From NCBI RefSeq assembly GCF_002127325.2, contig NC_035436.2, positions 112,367,591-112,431,590 of the forward strand: 64,000 nucleotides of DNA, given 5' to 3'. The notes under the pieces are model-generated. The model worked only from the letters and a program-made list of their open reading frames with translations, made no database searches and had not been told where the DNA came from. This DNA is from Helianthus annuus. Taxonomy: Eukaryota; Streptophyta; Magnoliopsida; Asterales; Asteraceae. The first letter of the stretch is position 1. Every line of letters begins with the position of its first letter. Of this stretch, positions 39,990-51,542 are shown one piece after another. Both the position numbers and the translations under genes were made by a program.

Positions 39990-42824
39990 ATGACTTCATC
40001 AGTGAAGAATACCTCTATGGCAATGTCTGCGGTCAATTCGTCTCAGGGCATTCCACTTTTGCCTCCACCACCTGCTGGATCTCAGAAAAATGCTGAGAAG
40101 AAACCAACTCCCATATTCTCTAAACCTCTAACTTCTTCTGCTCCTTACACTCCCACTACTAGTGACATGTTTACTTTGATTTTGCAGATGAAGGAACATA
40201 TACAGCAACAGGATAAAACCAATGACAGGATCCTCAAAGAAATCGGAGATCTTAAGAAACAAAAGAAAGTGGCAGAGGATCATTCCCCACTGGTGCCCAG
40301 ATCTTTGAATTTTGATACTCCGGTGATTACTTCTCAGCCTTCGGTGATTCCAGATGTTCAGTATGTGGGTGGACCAAAAGGAGTGCACAACGGATCGACA
40401 ATAATGACTCAGGCATCAGGTTCATATTTCCAGCCAGCAGGATCCTATCCTCAGCATATGGGATCCTTCATGAGTTCAGGAGCCTACTCAGGAGCGCAGC
40501 AGGTTCAAGGATCCTCCTTTGTTCCAGGATCATCCCAGGTTCAAGGATCCTCCTCTGTTCCAGGATCATCCCAGGTTCAAGGATCCTCCTTTGTTCCAGG
40601 ATCATCCCAGGTTCAAGGATCCTCATTTGTTCCAGGATCATCCCAGTTTCAAGGATCCTCCTTTGTTCCAGGATCATCCCAGGTTCAAGGATCCTCCTTT
40701 GTTCCAGGATCATCCCAGGTTCAAGGATCCTCCTTTGTTCCAGGATCATCCCAGGTTCAAGGATCATCCTTTGTTCCAGGATCATCCCAGGTTCAAGGAT
40801 CCTCCATTGTTCCAGGAGCATCCCAGGTTCAAGGATCCTCCTTTGTTCCAGGATCATCCCAGTTTCAGGGGTCCTTCCAGATGCCAGGATCCATGAGGAG
40901 TTTGCAAACAGGAAGTTCCGATGTCCATCAGGGAGACTTCATTCCAATGCAGACCATTGCTTCCACTGGTCCCTCCATCATCCCAGAGTCCCAGCAATAT
41001 GGATTCACATCCAGTGTTCCTAACTTGAACCCCATGGGAGGTAACACTTTTAATAATTCTCTTACCACTAACCATGGATTCATGCAGGATGCAGGTATCA
41101 ACCATGCTATGGCCAGAGAGTTGCAAAAACTGAAGGATATGATATCAAGTGTTCCAGGAGTGGTCAAACCTATCCCGGAGATTGCAGATGGAAGCCATAA
41201 GATATCTCGTTTTGCACCACCAATTTGTGATGCTGAGATACCCAAAAGGTTCCATGTTCCAACTATGAAGCTGTATGATGGTTCGACGGATCCTGAGGAA
41301 CACATAGCACAATACAGGGAGAGGATGGAGATCAATCCAATTCCGGAAAGGTTAAAGGAAGCATGCCTATGATGGGGATTTGGATCCACTCTTACTGGAT
41401 CAGCTCTCAAATGGCTGCTAAGTCTTCCCCCTTACTCTATTACCTCATTTGCTAATCTAGTTAACTTATTCAATAATCAGTTTTCTTGTAGTAGAAAATT
41501 TGAACGATTAACTAGTGATTTATATAGGATAACTCAGGGTCATAATGAATCATTAAGGGATTACATAACCAAATTTAGTAAAGAATCCTTAGACATTCCC
41601 AACTTGGATATAGCCACGGCTGTTGAGGCCTTCAAAATGGGATTGCTTAGGGATTCATTGTTCTATGATGATCTTGTTATGACACCATGCAGGAACCTAG
41701 ATGAGGTAAGAACCCGGGCACTCAGGTTCATCCGGCTAGAGGATGACAAGAGGATCCAGGAGAGATTAGCAAGATCCTCAAAACAAGAAAAGCAAGGATC
41801 CTCGTACAAGAACAACAAATTCAAATCCTATAACAGATTTGACAACCAGAACGTGCATGCTGTTGATCAAGAAGATGATGATGAGGATTATCCTCCAATT
41901 TCTGAATATTGTTTTTCCGTTGACAACAATAAACTAATTCTTGCGATGCAGAATCTAGGAGAAAAAGCCAGATGGCCTAGAAAAAATGACAGACCGGCTG
42001 CAACCAAAGATAAATCAAAGTGGTGTGCATACCATGAGGATTTTGGGCATTTAACAGAAGAATGCATCGCATTGAGAAAGAAAATTGGATATCTATTGAG
42101 CAAGGGGCATTTAAAAGAATTGCTGGGTAGAAAAAAGTCAAGGACCCAGGATCCTGAAAGGATCCCTGAGAAAGTTCCAGCCCCTCCGGCAGATGCACAA
42201 GTGATAAACTTTATTTCTGGAGGATCAGACATCTGTGGTACATCCTTCTCAGCAGCTAAAAGGCATGCAAAGGAAGCTAAATTGGATAATGGAGAAAGAC
42301 CTGTTCGAACATCAAGTGTCTCTGAGGGAAAAGTCATAACCTTTGATGAGGATGATCGTGTTGACATCCAGGATCCTCATCACGATGGTTTAGTTATTAC
42401 TCTTTTTATTTCTAACCATTTTGTCCGCAGGATCCTTATTGACGGAGGAAGCTCAGTGAACATTATCCAGCTAGATGTTCTGAAGAAAATGGGTATCCCT
42501 GAATCAGATATCATACCAAGATCCTCCGTGCTTGTGGGATTTAGTGGCGAAACTAAGAACACCCTGGGGGACATCAAACTCCCAATTTATGTTGAAGGAT
42601 TACATAATTATCAAAAATTTTGTGTTATTGACTGTTTATCTTGTTGTAATGTTATCCTTGGCAGGCCCTGGATACACGATATGAAGGCAGTCGCATCTAC
42701 CTACCATCAATGTGTGAAGCTCCCTAGCCCTTGGGGAATAGTGAAGATCGATAGTGATCAGCAGGAGGCTAAGGATTGTTATACTTCATCAATGAAACCA
42801 GCCTCAAAATCAAGGGATCAATAG
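39990..42824 (+). pseudogene. gag-pro: Tat4 gag-protease
   Basis: It starts MTSSVKNTS. It contains ten repeat units (40503-40862). A TGA stop at 41370-41372 sits in a cluster of four to five changed bases (Tat3 has TGCAAGCGA, Tat4 has TGATGGGGA) in the capsid-like domain. Downstream the frame is open through the knuckle (with normal TGG where Tat0 and Tat3 have TAG) and protease to the readthrough TAG at 42822-42824. Confidence 0.9.
40503..40862 (+). repeat. 36-bp coding minisatellite in Tat4 gag (10 units)
   Basis: Ten in-frame copies of the VQGSSFVPGSSQ unit, almost identical to each other, form a 360-bp array. They leave several other frames open on both strands, which are artefacts. Confidence 0.93.
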
Positions 42825-44468
42825 CAATCAAAGTATCCTCCAAGGGATGTCTTGGAGGCAAGAGAGCAGGATGTGGTGGAAATCCTCATGGATCCTGATG
42901 ACACTAAATCCAAAATCTATATCGGGTCAGGGATCCTTGGCAAGATGAAAGAAGACCTTGTATCCTTCCTCAAAAGAAGGAAGACTACCTTTGCATGGAA
43001 ACATGAGGATATGACAGGTATATCTAAGGATATTATCACTCATAAACTCGGTATTGATAGGTCATTCAAACCAATCCATCAAAAAAGGAGGAAGTTTGCA
43101 CCTGAAAGAAATGCCATTATCCAGGAAGAGGTAGAAAAATTGCTCCGAGCAGGTATGATTAGAGAGGTAAAGTATCCAAGATGGTGGGCCAATGTGGTTG
43201 TTGTTCAAAAGAAAAATGGAAAGTGGAGGGTATGTGTCGATTTCACTGATTTAAATAAGGCATGTCCCAAGGATCCTTTCCCATTACCCCACATTGACTC
43301 CATGGTGGATGCAACGGCGGGTCATGAACTGTTAACTTTTATGGATGCTTCATCTGGATTCCAGCAAATTCAGATGGAACCATCTGACCAAGAGGATACG
43401 GCTTTTATGACTCCAACCGGTATATATTGCTATATTGCTATGCCATTTGGATTAAGGAATGCAGGTGCAACATATCAAAGGCTGGTGAATATGATGTTCA
43501 AGGATCAGATTGGACAAACTATGGAGGTTTACATAGATGATATGGTGGTAAAGTCCATAAAAGCTGAGGATCACCTAAGAGACTTGGATGAAGCATTTGA
43601 TATCCTTGACGGATATAATATGAAACTTAATCCTTCAAAATGTCACTTTGGTGTTAAAGCAGGTAAATTCTTAGGATATATGGTGACCAAGAGAGGCATT
43701 GAAGCTAGCCCTGAACAAATCAAAGCCTTGGTGAACATCAAATCTCCTGCCAATGCTAAGGATGTGCAAAGGCTAACAGGCAGGATAGCAGCTTTGAACA
43801 GATTTATATCCAAATCCTCGGAGAAGTGCAAAGAATTCTATGATATCCTAAGGAAGAACAAGAAATTTGAGTGGACTGAGAAGCATGAGAGTGCTTTACG
43901 AGCTCTCAAAGAATACCTATCCTCAGCTCCAGCCTTGATGAAACCAGAAAAAGGAGATGTGTTATCCTTATATCTTGCGGTATCCTCAAAAGCCATAAGT
44001 ACAGTCCTTGTTAAGGATCATGAAGGTACACAACATCCTGTCTATTATGTAAGTAAGAGTTTACTTGATGCCGAATCCAGGTATTCACACCTTGAAAAGC
44101 TTATTCTTGCATTAATCATGGCATCTACTAAGTTGAGACATTATTTTGAAACTCATGTTATTGTCGTTAAAACTAATTTTCCAATTAAGAATGTCCTCAG
44201 GAAACCAGAGATGTCTGGAAGGATGGCTAAATGGGCAGTGAAGCTTAGTGCCTATGATATAAGATATGAGCCTAGAACAGCCATCAAATCCCAAGCATTG
44301 GCCGACTTTGTGGCTGATTTCAGTAGTGATTTACAAAAGGAAGCCGAGTTAGAAGTCCAGCAGTTGGAAGAGACGAAGGATCCTTGGATACTCCATACTG
44401 ATGGATCCTCAAATGTCAAAGGCACAGGGCTTGGTATACTACTAAAATCGCCACAGGGGGACATAATA
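42825..44468 (+). pseudogene. pol: Tat4 pol, truncated in the second RNase H
   Basis: RT (YIDDMVV), RNase H and the start of the second RNase H (HTDGSSNVKGTGLGILLKSPQ) are open with no internal stop. The frame then runs into the Chr2 LTR at 44469 and ends there on non-homologous codons. Confidence 0.9.
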
Positions 44469-46268
44469 TGTCACACCCCCAAAATCCACCTGCGGAGTAC
44501 CACCGCTTGGAGGCGTGACATGACCAGGATCAAGCCCTCAATCATATTGAACATAGTATATAATAATCAAAGAAGTTCGTAAAACCCAATTCAATACAAT
44601 TGATGTTCAAACCAAACATAGTTAAGTAGCGGAAGCATAAGTATGTAAACACAAAGTAAATCATAAGTTCAAATATTCGAAACGTTAAACATAGTATTCA
44701 TGATCTGTGCTCCACAACGCCCTGCTCCTTCCTTGTGCAAGCTCCATAAGTACCTAAGGTCCTGCAAGGCATGCAGCAGAGAGTCAACAACTAGTTGAGC
44801 GAGTTCACAGTTAATAGTGTGAGTAGTAGTATGTTCGTTCGTTAGGTCATATATCGTATTAGTTTCCATCGCGGCCTCCCAGGCAGGTATGCAAAGATAT
44901 TAGGGGATGTTTTTCCCAAGTGTTCTAGACTAGGTTTATTTGTATCGCGACCTCCCAGGCAGGTGTGCGAAGATTAGTAAATTTAGTTCGCGGCCTTCCT
45001 ATGGCAGGTGTGCGAAGTCAGTCATAATATCGCGGCCAACCCTTGGCAGGTGTTCGAAGATCAGTTCAATAAGTGTTACTAGTCTAGTCGTATCTTATCG
45101 TTAGGTTCTACCATCTGAGTATACACAATAATTCATCAAATCCCATTCCCACCCGGGAACCCCATGCCTTGGCTGTGTGAACTCACCTTGGGTTTGCTCG
45201 GTATGCTAAGTATGTGCTCGAAGTAAATCAATCACGTCCTAAATACGTACGTATGCATAATCAGTTTATATCCAAGTTATTCACGTATAGGTATAATCAT
45301 AGAAGTACTAGCATGTAACCATTATCACATAAGTCATGCATATCACCTAACAGCAGTTAAATATCTCAGTTAACTTCTAACAGAGTTAAGTCAGGTTACT
45401 GTGCAAATATTCAAGTTGGCGAAACACATGTTGACGAAACACATTCTGTTTCGTCAACTACCCTCGGCGAAACAAGGTTCTATTTCGTCAACCCCCATTG
45501 GCGAATCAAAATCCAGTTTCATCAACTGTCTTTGACGAAACACTTCCCCTGTTTTGTCAATATCAGTTCCGCCAAGTTGCCTATTTCGTCAAGTTATCAG
45601 TTACGTCAACAACTGTTACAATTTCAGAAACCCTAAACATGCTAACAGCCGTCATCAACATTATCGATCAAACAACAATCATGCAGCAATCATAGGATCA
45701 TCATCTAATCATCATGCAATCATCATAATACTAATACCCATCGCGATCCCTAGTTTATGCGTACACCAAGCCGATTAACATAGTATGTCACATTATCGAA
45801 CCCTATTAGCATGCCATCAACATTCAGATCTCACCAACAACATTCTAATCGATTTGACAATAACAACCATTCCGATTAAACATCAAGCAAGTCGTTAAGA
45901 TCATAACATTAATCATTAATCGATAACCCTAATTATACAAGTTGTGTAAATCGCAGATTATCATGGTATTCCTTGGCGATTCATAGACAAATAAGTGCTA
46001 GAAATAACTGACCGAGAGCTAAATGAGCGACACGAACGTAACGAGTGGACTCTTGGATGATGAGTTAATCGCTGGAGGGTCTCGGGAACACACACACAGT
46101 TGCCGTCGGTGCATAGGAGCTCTAGGGTTTTCAGTTTTTCTAAAGATTGTGAAACAGGAGGTCGGTACACGTTTTAAACACTCAATAACGTTTTGGGCCC
46201 GTAGTGGGCTTCGGCGAAACTGGGCCGGCAAATCACATTGTGTTTCGTCGAGAATGGGTTGACGAAAC
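44469..46268 (-). repeat. Chr2 3' LTR, left part
   Basis: It begins TGTCACACCCCCAAAATCC. It carries four degenerate units of TCGCGGCC…GGCAGGTGTGCGAAG (about 44873-45060) and a block of GACGAAAC/GTTTCGTC words (about 45414-45610). A second block of that word ends exactly at the Chr1 insertion (46268). It continues at 55770. Confidence 0.87.
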
Positions 46269-48955
46269 TGTCACACCCCCAAAATCCACCTGCGGAGTAT
46301 CACCGCTTGGGAGCGTGACTGACCAGGATCAAGCCACTAATCATATCGAACATGCAGTTAATGTCAAGTATAATAAATGTAAACAAATCATTCAATACGA
46401 TTGATGTTCCAACAAAATATAGTTTAAGTTGCGGAAGCGTAACAATGAGAATCCAGTGTATGTAAATAGTTCAAGTGTTGTAAGTTTATCAAAACATCCA
46501 CGTTCCATGCACCACAACGACCTGCTCCTCCCTGTGCAAGCTCCATATGTACCTAATGTCCTGCAAGGCATGCAGCAGAAAGTCAACAACTAGTTGAGCG
46601 AGTTCACAGTTAACAGTTCAGTAATAGCATAGTGTGAGTAGTAGTATGTTCGTTCGTTATGTCGTGTATCGTAATAGTTTCCATCGCGGCCTCCCAGGCA
46701 GGTATGCGAAGATATTAGGGGGATGTTCATCCCGTATATTCTAGACTAGGTTTATCCGTATCGCGGCCTACCAGGCAGGTGTGCGAAGATTAGTAATTTA
46801 CAGTTCGCGGCCTTCCAAAGGCAGGTGTGCGAAGTCAGTCATAATATCGCGGCCAACCCTTGGCAGGTGTGCGAAGATCAGTTCAATAAGTGTTACTAGT
46901 CTAGCAGTAGTTCTAACAGTGGAGTAAGTACCTTAGTTCATTCCATAACATCACTACGTTCCATTATAGACAAGTACCAATAAATAATCAAATCCCATTC
47001 CCACCCTGGGAACCCCATGCCTTGGCTGTGTGAACTCACCTTGGTTTGCTCGGTATGCTATGCTCTAGGGTTTATCAAACGTCTAAGTCCGTTACACACG
47101 ACCTAGGATATGTTGCATATGATACGATGTAAGTGTTTGCATCAAATTAGGGTTTACAAATCATTGACATTCAAGAAACTGTGTTTTGTGTGCTTATTGT
47201 ATGCAGGATGATATCACATAGATCGTTCATTCATGCAGGATTATACTGATGCATTCAGTATCATACAATCAAATACAAAATCATACATCACGTAAACAGT
47301 TAATCGTATTCATATAGTTCATGCGTCGCATCTTTGATTACACAGTTTAACCTAACGTAAATGTTAACCTGGTTACCACTGATTAACATACCTAACATGT
47401 TATTATCGTTAATAAGCTTAACAGGTTAGTCATTATATAGTATGCGGTTCATTGATTCAATTTAAACATCACAAAACATCAGACAGACAGACAGGGCCTT
47501 GCCCTTCTAAAACTCAGACAAGTATGGGGGCTTCCCCTGTTGAAAGTCGGATCATGCAACAAAGAATAAAACTCAGACAATATGAAGTGTGGGGTTAAAG
47601 TCGGACCACATACCAAGTCCTTTAAACTCGGACTAGATGCTCAACAAAATCGGACCTCTCTTGCGTCCAACATAAAGTTCGGACTTCAATTAACCACCAT
47701 AAATTCGGACATGTGTTTGGGGTTGAAACTCAGACCTGACTTGATTACTTAAACTCGGTCCATGTGTAACATTATACTCGGACCAAAGAGAGTCCATTAT
47801 ACTCGGTCCATATGATTCATTATAAACTCGGTCATGGGGGAACACTCTCACAAAGTCGGACAAGGGTAACCCCCCTTTGAAACTCAGATATAGGTGGGGG
47901 GGGTTTCCTTCATTAAACTCGGACAAAAGGAGGGAGGTTAAACTCGGACACTTCACAATTATATAAAGTCGGACACATCAACCATTAATAAACTCGGTCC
48001 AAGGAGAATCCAATAAACTCGGTCCAACAACTTCAATAAACTCGGGCAAGCTTATCCATTAACCTAAACTCGGACCTTATGTGATTGTCAACAAAGTCGG
48101 ACCATGACCCTTACCAATCCTCGGACTTCATCACATATTAAAAACTCAGACACACATTATCATTCAAACTCGGATCTAGCATAATCTCAGACTTTTATCA
48201 TCCACAAACTCAGACAATCAGCATCATACAAATATTCAAGTTCGCAGTTACAGCCTTACGACAACAGTTACGTTTCGATGATTATTCCAAACCCTAGTTC
48301 ATGATTCTCACAATGCAAGATCAATTCAATCGACCGATACTTAACAACCAAAAATCATCATAAGATCAATGTATCAAGCAATGCAATTAATCATCATCAT
48401 CATCACATTATTTCATAATTAAATCAAAACCACAGAACCTTATATGAAGAACTAGGGCTTCCAAGAACACAAATCAAGAATCAAGAACAACAACAATTCC
48501 AAATAATCAATAAACAATTAACATCAACGATGATTAAACCATTACCTTGATTCGATTCTAGTTGGATTAGCAATCAAACTTGATGTGGAAGACTTGTGAA
48601 TCCAAGAATGATAAGAAGGTGGTTGTAGAGAGGATTAGGGAATGTGGGTACGTGTTTTGATTCTTAGAGAGTGATTAGTGAATGATTAGGGAGGGGATTA
48701 GGGTTATGAGTTGTTAAAGTTTCACTATCAACCCTACACACCCTTAAGTATTATTTATTACAGTTTCAACACCACGTTCCTTTATTTGACAAATCTTTCA
48801 CAAGCAACACATAACCATGCACAATCACACAATACAATTCGTTGTATCAAAACGTATCTCATTCCATAGCAAATAATTGTGAAATCAATCGACTAAATAA
48901 TACAAGAACGTGCAATAAATGCGAAATAGAAATCTTGGAAATTCGAGTTGTCACA
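46269..48955 (-). repeat. Chr1 3' LTR (2,687 bp)
   Basis: On the plus strand it starts TGTCACACCCCC and ends GAGTTGTCACA. It contains four degenerate GGCAGGTGTGCGAAG units (about 46685-46880) and a long array of AACTCGGAC words (47509-48216). It is nearly identical to 53078-55764. Confidence 0.94.
47509..48216. repeat. Dispersed AACTCGGAC word array in Chr1 LTR
   Basis: About 28 copies of (A)AACTCGGAC, AAAGTCGGAC, AACTCGGTC or AACTCAGAC are spaced roughly every 26 bp. The sequence between them is not repeated. The same array lies at 54318-55025 in the other LTR. Confidence 0.85.
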
Positions 48956-48970
48956 TTATCCCCAACTTAA
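48956..48970 (-). other. Chr1 polypurine tract
   Basis: On the minus strand it reads TTAAGTTGGGGATAA, directly before the 3' LTR. The same tract follows the Chr2 LTR at 56060-56074. Confidence 0.75.
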
Positions 48971-48973
48971 AAG

Positions 48974-49094
48974 AAATTTCGTCCCGAAATTTGGTACGCA
49001 CTCACTGAGGAAGCTAGGTAAGTTGTATCGTTCACTGGTTTTCCTGGGGTGTCACATCATCCCCCCGTTGATTTGGAATTTCGTCCCGAAATTC
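48974..49094. other. Two perfect inverted repeats after Chr1 pol stop
   Basis: AAATTTCG-TCC-CGAAATTT (48974-48992) and GAATTTCG-TCC-CGAAATTC (49076-49094) flank the pol stop and PPT region. Chr2 has both at 56078-56096 and 56180-56198. The word is familiar from plant chromoviruses; its role is not known to me. Confidence 0.65.
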
Positions 49095-51401
49095 AGTAGT
49101 AGTAGCTTCAGCCTCAGTAGTGGTTGCATTGGTTTCGAATAACTGGGGGTACTTTTCTGTCATCAGGTCTTTGCGTTCCCAGGTGTACTCTGGGCCACGT
49201 TTGGAGTTCCAACGAACTCGGACAAGAGGGATTCTCTTGTGCTTGAGGACCTTAATATCCCGGTCCGTGATTTCAACTGGTTCCTCGACGAACTGCAACC
49301 GCTCGTCGATAGTGAGTTCCTTAAAAGGAACTATGAGGGTCTCATCTGATAGGCATTTCTTCAGATTCGACACGTGAAATACATTGTGAACTGCACCGAG
49401 TTCAGCTGGTAGGTTTAATCTGTAGGCTACTTTGCCTATTCTTTCAGTGATTTCGAACGGTCCGACATACCGTGGATTGAGTTTGCCTCGTTTACCAAAT
49501 CGAACCACACCCTTCCAGGGTGAGACTTTAAGTAAAACCCGGTCCCCGACCTGAAATTCCAATGGCCTCTTACGCTTATCCGCGTAGGCTTTCTGACGGT
49601 CGCGAACTGCCGCCATGCGTTCTCGTATCTGCGCAATCTTTTCTGTGGCGTCCACTACAATCTCTGGACCCGTAATCTGACTATCCCCCACCTCTGCCCA
49701 ACAGAGAGGTGACCGGCATTTACGTCCGTACAATGCCTCGAATGGAGCGGCTTGAATGCTGGTGTGATAACTGTTATTGTATGAGAACTCCATCAAAGGG
49801 AAATGTTTTTCCCAGCTGTTGCCGAAATCGATAACACACGCTCGAAGCATGTCTTCTAGGGTTTGAATTGTGCGCTCAGACTGCCCATCCGTCTGAGGGT
49901 GATATGCTGTGCTCATGTCTAATCGTGAGCCGAAGGATTTGTGCATCTCTTGCCATAGCTCTGACGTGAATCGTGCATCCCGATCCGAAATAATGGAGGT
50001 TGGCACTCCGTGCCTCGAAACGACTTCTTTCAAGTAAATGTCTGCTAAGGTAGAAAACTTATCCGTTTCTTTGATAGCCAAGAAGTGAGCAGACTTTGTG
50101 AGTCGATCAACGATCACCCAGATAGTGTCATTCCCACGCTGGGATCTAGGTAAGCCCGTAACGAAATCCATGGAAATTTCTTCCCATTTCCACTGTGGTA
50201 TCCTGGGTTGCTGAAGTAGGCCTACGGGTTTCTGATATTCAACCTTGACTCTTGCACAGGTCAAGCCCTTGCCAACATAGGTGGCGATGTGGGCCTTTAT
50301 GCTAGGCCACCAATAAGTAGTTCTGATGTCGTGGTACATTTTGTCCGACCCTGGATGTACCGAGTAGCGAGACTTGTGTGCTTCATCCATCACAAACTCT
50401 CGTAAACCGCCATAGAGTGGGACCCAAATACGCCCCGATACAAAGTAGGCGCCGTCTTCCTTTTGTTCCATTCGTTGTTGTGAGCCACGCAAGGCTTCAG
50501 CCTTGCCGTTTTCGGGTTTCAGTGCTTCTATCTGAGTAGCTAGTATCTGTGCAGGAAGATCAGACTGAATAGTGAGCTACAGAGCTCGTACACGCCTAGG
50601 TAAAGTGTCTTTTCGACTGAGGGCGTCGGCCACAACATTGGCTTTGCCTGGATGATACTTAATAGCGCATTCGTAATCGTTAAGCAGTTCGATCCATCGT
50701 CGTTGACGCATGTTCAACTCCTTCTGCTTGAAGATATGCTCGAGACTCCTGTGATCGGTGTAAATTGCGCACTTGGTACCGTACAGGTAGTGTCGCCATA
50801 TCTTGAGCGCGAAAACAACAGCTCCCAGCTCTAAATCGTGCGTCGTGTAGTTCCGTTCATGAACTTTGAGTTGTCGCGAAGCGTAGGCAATAACTTTATC
50901 CCGTTGCATCAATACACACCCAGGACCCTGTATCGATGCGTCACAATAAACCACGAAGTCATCTGTGCCCTCCGGCAGTGAGAGAATAGGTGCGCTGCAA
51001 GGCCTATCCTTTAGCTACTGAAAAGCGGTTTCTTGGGAATCTCCCCAACGGTAGGTGACACCCTTTTGGGTCAGCATAGTAAGCGACTGCGCGATCTTGT
51101 AGAAGTCTTTGATAAACCGCCTGTAGTATCCCGCCTTGGATGGATCGACATGAATCCCATCCTTGTTCACCACATGGCCTAAGAAATGGACTTCACGAAG
51201 CCAGAAGTCGCATTTAGAAAACTTTACGTACAATTGCTCCTTTCGAAGGAGTTCCAAGATAAGATGTAGGTGCTGCACGTGTTCCTCCTGACTCTTGGAG
51301 TAGATCAGAATGTCGTCGATGAGAACAATGACGAATTTGTCAAAATAGGGTTTGCACACCCTGTTCATAAGGTCCATAAATACGGCAGGTGCGTTCAATA
51401 A
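49032..51401 (-). pseudogene. pol: Chr1 pol remnant: RT C-terminal part, RNase H, integrase, chromodomain
   Basis: Reading right to left: the last part of RT with the [10 protein letters not shown] box (about 51310-51340), RNase H ([15 protein letters not shown]; about 50577-50954), integrase and a C-terminal chromodomain ([23 protein letters not shown]…YTWERKDLM) near 49130-49270. The integrase has the Asp in MDFVTG, the Asp in SDRDARF and the Glu in GQSERT. One zinc-finger Cys is changed (GLTC where Chr2 has CLTC). TAG stops at 51012-51014 and 50574-50576 both replace CAG. The RT N-terminal half and the whole protease are absent. Confidence 0.9.
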
Positions 51402-51542
51402 TATCAAACCATCCATCATACCAAACATAAAATATAATAGGTAAAATAATTCATAAAACCCAACACGATTAATGTTCAAACCAAACTTTGTTCGAGTAGG
51501 GTAAACATAATAATGAAAACCCAAGATAAGTTATAAGTTCAA
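51402..51542 (-). other. LTR-derived patch replacing protease and RT front in Chr1
   Basis: About 140 bp resemble chromovirus LTR sequence 60-200 bp from the LTR left end (compare 44530-44680: TCATAAAACCCA…, AATGTTCAAACCAAAC). It is in the same orientation as the Chr1 LTRs and corresponds to the R/U5 side. It is not identical to the Chr1 LTR itself. The Gag stop codon lies at its edge. Confidence 0.75.

Larger units (their letters stand above)
39903..44468 (+). mobile_element. Tat4: second internal region of the tandem Tat3/Tat4 array, truncated by Chr2
   Basis: It contains the PBS, gag-pro and pol as far as the second RNase H. At 44469 the chromovirus LTR of Chr2 begins after ACATAATA, whose uninterrupted form in other copies continues CCCCACTCC. 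Integrase, 3' region and 3' LTR are not seen. Confidence 0.9.

Noticed and set aside
40503..40862. CRISPR-like regular repeats
   Set aside because: Units are directly adjacent with no spacers and lie inside a plant retrotransposon gag.
40468..40896. Long open frames on both strands over the Tat4 gag repeat
   Set aside because: A 36-bp repeat stays open in any frame that is open in one unit; these are shadows of the VQGSSFVPGSSQ coding array.
39186..44468. Tat4 as an independent insertion next to Tat3
   Set aside because: Only one LTR lies between the two internal regions and no target duplication separates them, so recombination is simpler.
47690..47956. 88-codon minus-strand frame in the Chr1 LTR (also 54499-54765)
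   Set aside because: It falls in the AACTCGGAC word array, is present in both LTRs, and has no protein-like features or family match.
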